Origin: JAGOMX01 sp041738135 | Lineage (GTDB): Bacteria; Pseudomonadota; Alphaproteobacteria; JAGOMX01 | Reading direction: 5' to 3' | Length of the DNA: 64,000 bases | Assembly (NCBI GenBank): GCA_041738135.1 | Contig: JBGSQK010000077.1 | Location: forward strand, 1 to 64,000 | Part shown: positions 61,169 through 64,000 of the stretch, in pieces | Layout: each line of letters starts with the position of its first letter | Numbering within the stretch: the first letter of the stretch is position 1 | Translations under genes and position numbers: made by a program | The notes under the pieces: model-generated | Database searches by the model: none | Told to the model about the DNA's origin: nothing | The model's input: only the letters and a program-made list of their open reading frames with translations

Positions 61169-61934
61169 ACGCAGGTGTTTGGGTTGCTGTAAGAAGTGGT
61201 TTTATAAATTTTATATCCTTTTGAAGTCTAGAATTCAAAAGGTTGTTGCCATCCTCACCAACGATTCTTTCCAGCGACGTCAGCACCACCAGAGCTCTTT
61301 TTAGAATGGCTTGGCATAAATATTTGTTGCCATCTGGCAGCTCGATCGCCACATGACAGTCACGCTCTAGTTTCACCAAATCTCCTGGGCACGTTGTCTT
61401 CAACCCAACAACCTTTTCATAAAACGAAAGAACTCTGTAGATGTCTTTCATATGGTGCAGGTTTCTTGACTCAAACTCGCTCATCTTTCTATCATCAAAC
61501 TTTATGTTGGCCAATTGACTTACCAGTGGGATACATACGCCCAGGACATAAATCTTATTCATTTGGGAATTCAAATGGGCTTGAAGATTAGATCTGTCGC
61601 GTGTTAAACGGTAAAACTCCTTGCACACTTGACCCACTTTTTCATAGTCACTGGGCTCTAGCAGTTTAAGCACTAAAACGAATACATCCTTAGGAATACC
61701 AGTATTCGGCATTTGCCTTTCAAGTTGACGTTGTTCTGTTTGCTTTTGCTTCTCAATCACCTTGAGATCTTCGGCAGTCAAATGAGATAATTCACCTACA
61801 GGTTCATCGTCAAAGAGATTAAAGGCGTTGCATAAATCAAGTCCTTCATTGTATCTCAGACTTGCAGAACTACTATAGATAATGCTGCTAGAAAAAATAA
61901 ATGCAGCAGCCAGAATCTTGAAATTTATAATCAT
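61158..61934 (-). CDS. Secreted F-box-like protein
   Basis: A 258-aa protein from ATG 61934 with AGGTGG just upstream; the open frame runs on into repeat E but has no ribosome site there. The signal peptide ends near YSSSAS. Residues about 77-110 match an F-box well: GIPKDVFVLVLKLLEPSDYE then KVGQVCKEFYRLTRDR (IP-x-DV-x3-IL-x-L-x-P-x-D, V-C-KxF). The rest is helical. It has no CaaX end. Role in host ubiquitin pathways is inferred only. Confidence 0.68.
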   Translation of the reverse strand: MIINFKILAAAFIFSSSIIYSSSASLRYNEGLDLCNAFNLFDDEPVGELSHLTAEDLKVIEKQKQTEQRQLERQMPNTGIPKDVFVLVLKLLEPSDYEKVGQVCKEFYRLTRDRSNLQAHLNSQMNKIYVLGVCIPLVSQLANIKFDDRKMSEFESRNLHHMKDIYRVLSFYEKVVGLKTTCPGDLVKLERDCHVAIELPDGNKYLCQAILKRALVVLTSLERIVGEDGNNLLNSRLQKDIKFIKPLLTATQTPASNG

Positions 61935-62024
61935 TTTCCACCTATGAGTTACCATTATAAAGGATATATGATAACGGAACTCATAAATTGCAATGATTAT
62001 TTTAGTTTTATAAAGACATTTAGC

Positions 62025-62141
62025 TTCACCTCCCCCCTGGTGGGAGAGGCCGGGTGAGGGTCTGGACGCAGGCCAGAAGCGGCTTGTAAGTCCCCTCACC
62101 CCTCCGCTTCGCTCCGGACCTCTCCCACAAGGGGAGAGGTA
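62025..62141. repeat. Dispersed inverted repeat, family E
   Basis: ACCTCCCCCCTGGTGGGAGA on the left pairs imperfectly with CCTCTCCCACAAGGGGAGAG on the right; inner GGTGAGGG pairs with CCCTCACC. It is a GC-rich element in an AT-rich gap and is unlike families A-D in sequence. No second copy is seen in this window. Confidence 0.7.
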
Positions 62142-62165
62142 AGATAAGGTTCTGAAATGGTCTTT

Positions 62166-62732
62166 TTATTTTCTTTCGTTAATCACGATATTAAAATATT
62201 TCTCATAAACTTCTTCAGCATTAACCGTGGCGGCTACGCAAGCCTCAGCCTTAGCTGGATACATTTTACATGCATTAGATGTGGCGCGCGCTGCTTTTTC
62301 AAATTCTTGAACCCGAGGATCTTTTTCATCCTTCAGTTCATTAAATTTTTTCGCAATTGACTGAAAGCGTTTAATCATGGCACGATCTATTTCTGTTTGC
62401 TCAGGTGATTTCGGTTCCTTAGCTGAATTCGGTTCAATAACTTCAAAATTCTTAGCCACATCTTGACTGCTAAATTCACGGACAGCCTTAATAGCTTCTT
62501 CCACAGCATCCTTACATGCCTGGGAAGCTCTTTCACCGCAAAACAGGTTTGCTCTTACTGCTAATATCTGTACGTTATCCCATGCATCGGACTTGGGGGG
62601 ATTAAGTTTTCCTGCATCGCCCACTAGGTTGTTAAGGACTTCTAATTCATGCGTATTTTCTTCTTGTGTCGCATATGAATTCATTATCAACAATGAAGAT
62701 ACAGCCGATAGCGTGATAAACATTTTTTTCAT
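62166..62732 (-). CDS. Secreted helical protein of unknown function
   Basis: A 188-aa protein from ATG 62732 with AAGGGG upstream; earlier in-frame starts to 62774 add a basic leader without a ribosome site. The signal peptide ends at NSYAT. The mature part has four Cys (NLFCGERASQACKDA, ATSNACKMYPAKAEACVAA), likely two disulfides in the periplasm, and a Glu/Lys-rich coiled-coil middle. No family recognised. Confidence 0.58.
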   Translation of the reverse strand: MKKMFITLSAVSSLLIMNSYATQEENTHELEVLNNLVGDAGKLNPPKSDAWDNVQILAVRANLFCGERASQACKDAVEEAIKAVREFSSQDVAKNFEVIEPNSAKEPKSPEQTEIDRAMIKRFQSIAKKFNELKDEKDPRVQEFEKAARATSNACKMYPAKAEACVAATVNAEEVYEKYFNIVINERK

Positions 62733-62855
62733 TTTTTTCCCCTTATGAGCCCTAGCCATTTTGGCCAGAACCACTCTTTTAGTTATTCATATTTCTATAA
62801 TGCATTGTAATTCTTAAAATATGATTAACATTTGGGGAAAGTACCAATCAACCCG

Positions 62856-63725
62856 CTAACTCTTCCCATTCACAAGCTTCTTAACCATTAACAACTTCAA
62901 GATCGTACCAATTTCAGATTTAAGGAACTTGCGCTCCACCACCCGATCGATCATGCCATGTTCCTTCAAATACTCTGCCTTTTGGAAACCTGCAGGTAGA
63001 CTTTCACGAACAATTTGCTGGATAACACGAGCACCGGCAAAGCCGATCATAGAGCCAGGCTCTGCGATGGCTATGTCTCCTAACATGGCAAAGGATGCTG
63101 CTACGCCGCCCATGGTTGGGTCTGATAATAATGTGATATATGGCAGTCGTGCTTTTTTAAGTTGCAGTATGGCGATGGTTGTGCGAGGCATCTGCATCAG
63201 GGAAAGAATTCCTTCCTGCATGCGTGCACCACCTGATGCGGGCACAACGATTAAGGGGGCCTTTAAGGATAGAGCTCTATTGGCAGCTTCCACAAGCCCC
63301 TCACCTACTGCAGTTCCCATGGATCCCCCCATGAAGGCGAAATCAAATACCGCAACCACAGCCGTCACCCCACCGATGGATCCAGATGCAATCAGCAACG
63401 CATCATCTTCCTCGGTCTGAGCACGAGAATCTCTCAACCTGTCTGCGTATTTCTTCAGGTCCCTAAACTTTAAAGGATCTTGCGCTACCTTTGGCATGTC
63501 CAGCAGAGTGTATTGCTGACTGTCAAATAACATAGCCAAGCGTTCTTTTGCGCGCAAACGCAGGTGATGCCCACAGTGATTGCAGACCTGCAGGTTCTCT
63601 GCCAGATCTCGATGAAACAATAATTGCTCGCAGCTTGGACAGCGAGTCCACATATTGTCAGGAATTTCTTTCTTATTGACCAGAGCGCGAAGCTTTGGAC
63701 GAACAAAGTTTGTTAACCAGCTCAT
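62856..63725 (-). CDS. accD: Acetyl-CoA carboxylase carboxyltransferase subunit beta
   Basis: Transfers the carboxyl group from biotin to acetyl-CoA, with AccA, in the first step of fatty acid synthesis. The 289-aa protein has the N-terminal zinc ribbon WTRCPSCEQLL...CNHCGHH, then the crotonase-like core with FDFAFMGGSMGTAVGEG, ASGGARMQEG and GGVAASFAMLGD. Complete. Together with fabI it gives the window two fatty-acid synthesis enzymes, opposite to fadJ-fadI. Confidence 0.96.
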   Translation of the reverse strand: MSWLTNFVRPKLRALVNKKEIPDNMWTRCPSCEQLLFHRDLAENLQVCNHCGHHLRLRAKERLAMLFDSQQYTLLDMPKVAQDPLKFRDLKKYADRLRDSRAQTEEDDALLIASGSIGGVTAVVAVFDFAFMGGSMGTAVGEGLVEAANRALSLKAPLIVVPASGGARMQEGILSLMQMPRTTIAILQLKKARLPYITLLSDPTMGGVAASFAMLGDIAIAEPGSMIGFAGARVIQQIVRESLPAGFQKAEYLKEHGMIDRVVERKFLKSEIGTILKLLMVKKLVNGKS

Positions 63726-63893
63726 GCTAATCCTATCGCCTTTTCTTTCAACGGCCTACTCTAGCAGAGTGGCGTCATCACTGGAAGCAATTTTCTATTT
63801 GGCCGGAAATTGAATTGGATGTTATTATGCGAAATCATATTTACTTAGATTTGATGAAGCAATAATAAAAACGTTGAGAAAGAACCTCAATTA

Positions 63894-64000
63894 TGGAATT
63901 TGATCCTATCCTCCTTGCCCGCATTCAGTTTGCCTTTACTATCAGTTTTCACATCGTTTTCCCAGCTTTTACCATAGGCCTTGCTAGCTTTTTAGCAGTG
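63894..64000 (+). CDS. Cytochrome bd ubiquinol oxidase subunit I (start only)
   Basis: The first 35 codons are visible: MEFDPILLARIQFAFTISFH, then IVFPAFTIGLASFLAV, cut by the window edge. This is the conserved first helix of CydA/CioA, with the His that ligates a heme. The FHI-x-FPAFTIGLA form is closer to the cyanide-insensitive (CioA) branch than to E. coli CydA; that distinction is tentative from so short a piece. It would oxidise ubiquinol at low oxygen. Confidence 0.85.

Noticed and set aside
1..64000. tRNA genes and CRISPR arrays
   Set aside because: No GGTTCGAATCC-type T-arm with matching acceptor stem and no regularly spaced direct repeats were seen on either strand; the repeats present are single palindromic elements.

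Overview
The window looks like chromosome from an alphaproteobacterium that lives inside a protist, most likely of the Holosporales/Paracaedibacter type; that placement is inferred, since no rRNA lies here. Alphaproteobacterial signs are a MucR/Ros regulator, COQ9 next to rpsU, an lgt-midA-pgeF gene order, BamE, Sco1 and a GTA-type 3TM holin. The host-associated sign is a large set of Sec-signal-bearing proteins with Sel1 repeats or F-box-like segments scattered among ordinary housekeeping genes. No tRNA, rRNA or CRISPR array was seen.

Layout. 1-6.5 kb: a secreted protein ending in a RelE/HigB-like toxin fold, a secreted protein cut by an in-frame stop, gltX and comEC. 6.5-15.2 kb: sco1-nth, an F-box-like protein with a C-terminal CaaX box, lgt-midA, a 695-aa secreted protein on the opposite strand, pgeF. 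15.2-20 kb: mscL, a GNAT protein, two tiny lipoproteins missed by length cut-offs, a Sel1 protein, a TetR regulator with two palindromic operators around a strong promoter that drives a pair of secreted paralogues, and bamE. 20-34 kb: tandem MFS transporters, fabI, miaB, an ABC-2 exporter, and a fadJ-fadI beta-oxidation pair. 34-42.8 kb: a truncated hydrolase, mucR, DUF3309, an SDR, a polysaccharide deacetylase, a cupin, secG-tpiA and more F-box-like secreted proteins.

42.8-51.5 kb, all on the minus strand apart from one gene: a partial prophage or GTA-like module with HK97 capsid, head-tail connector, head closure, DUF3168-type tail completion, several tail or accessory proteins, 3TM holin and GH24 endolysin. 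It has no terminase, portal, protease or tape measure. An EamA/DMT transporter is inserted on the opposite strand, and an intrinsic terminator sits directly behind the capsid gene.

51.5-64 kb: a 922-aa Sel1 protein with nuclear-localisation-like basic clusters, a second CaaX-tailed F-box-like protein paralogous to the one at 8 kb, rpsU, COQ9, a structured RNA (possibly 6S) with its own terminator, several secreted proteins, accD, and the start of cydA/cioA at the right edge.

At least five families of dispersed inverted repeats (about 100-165 bp, hairpin-forming) occupy the gaps between genes. The main biological theme is a scattered repertoire of candidate secreted effectors. Two of them share a terminal CVVQ motif that a eukaryotic host could farnesylate.
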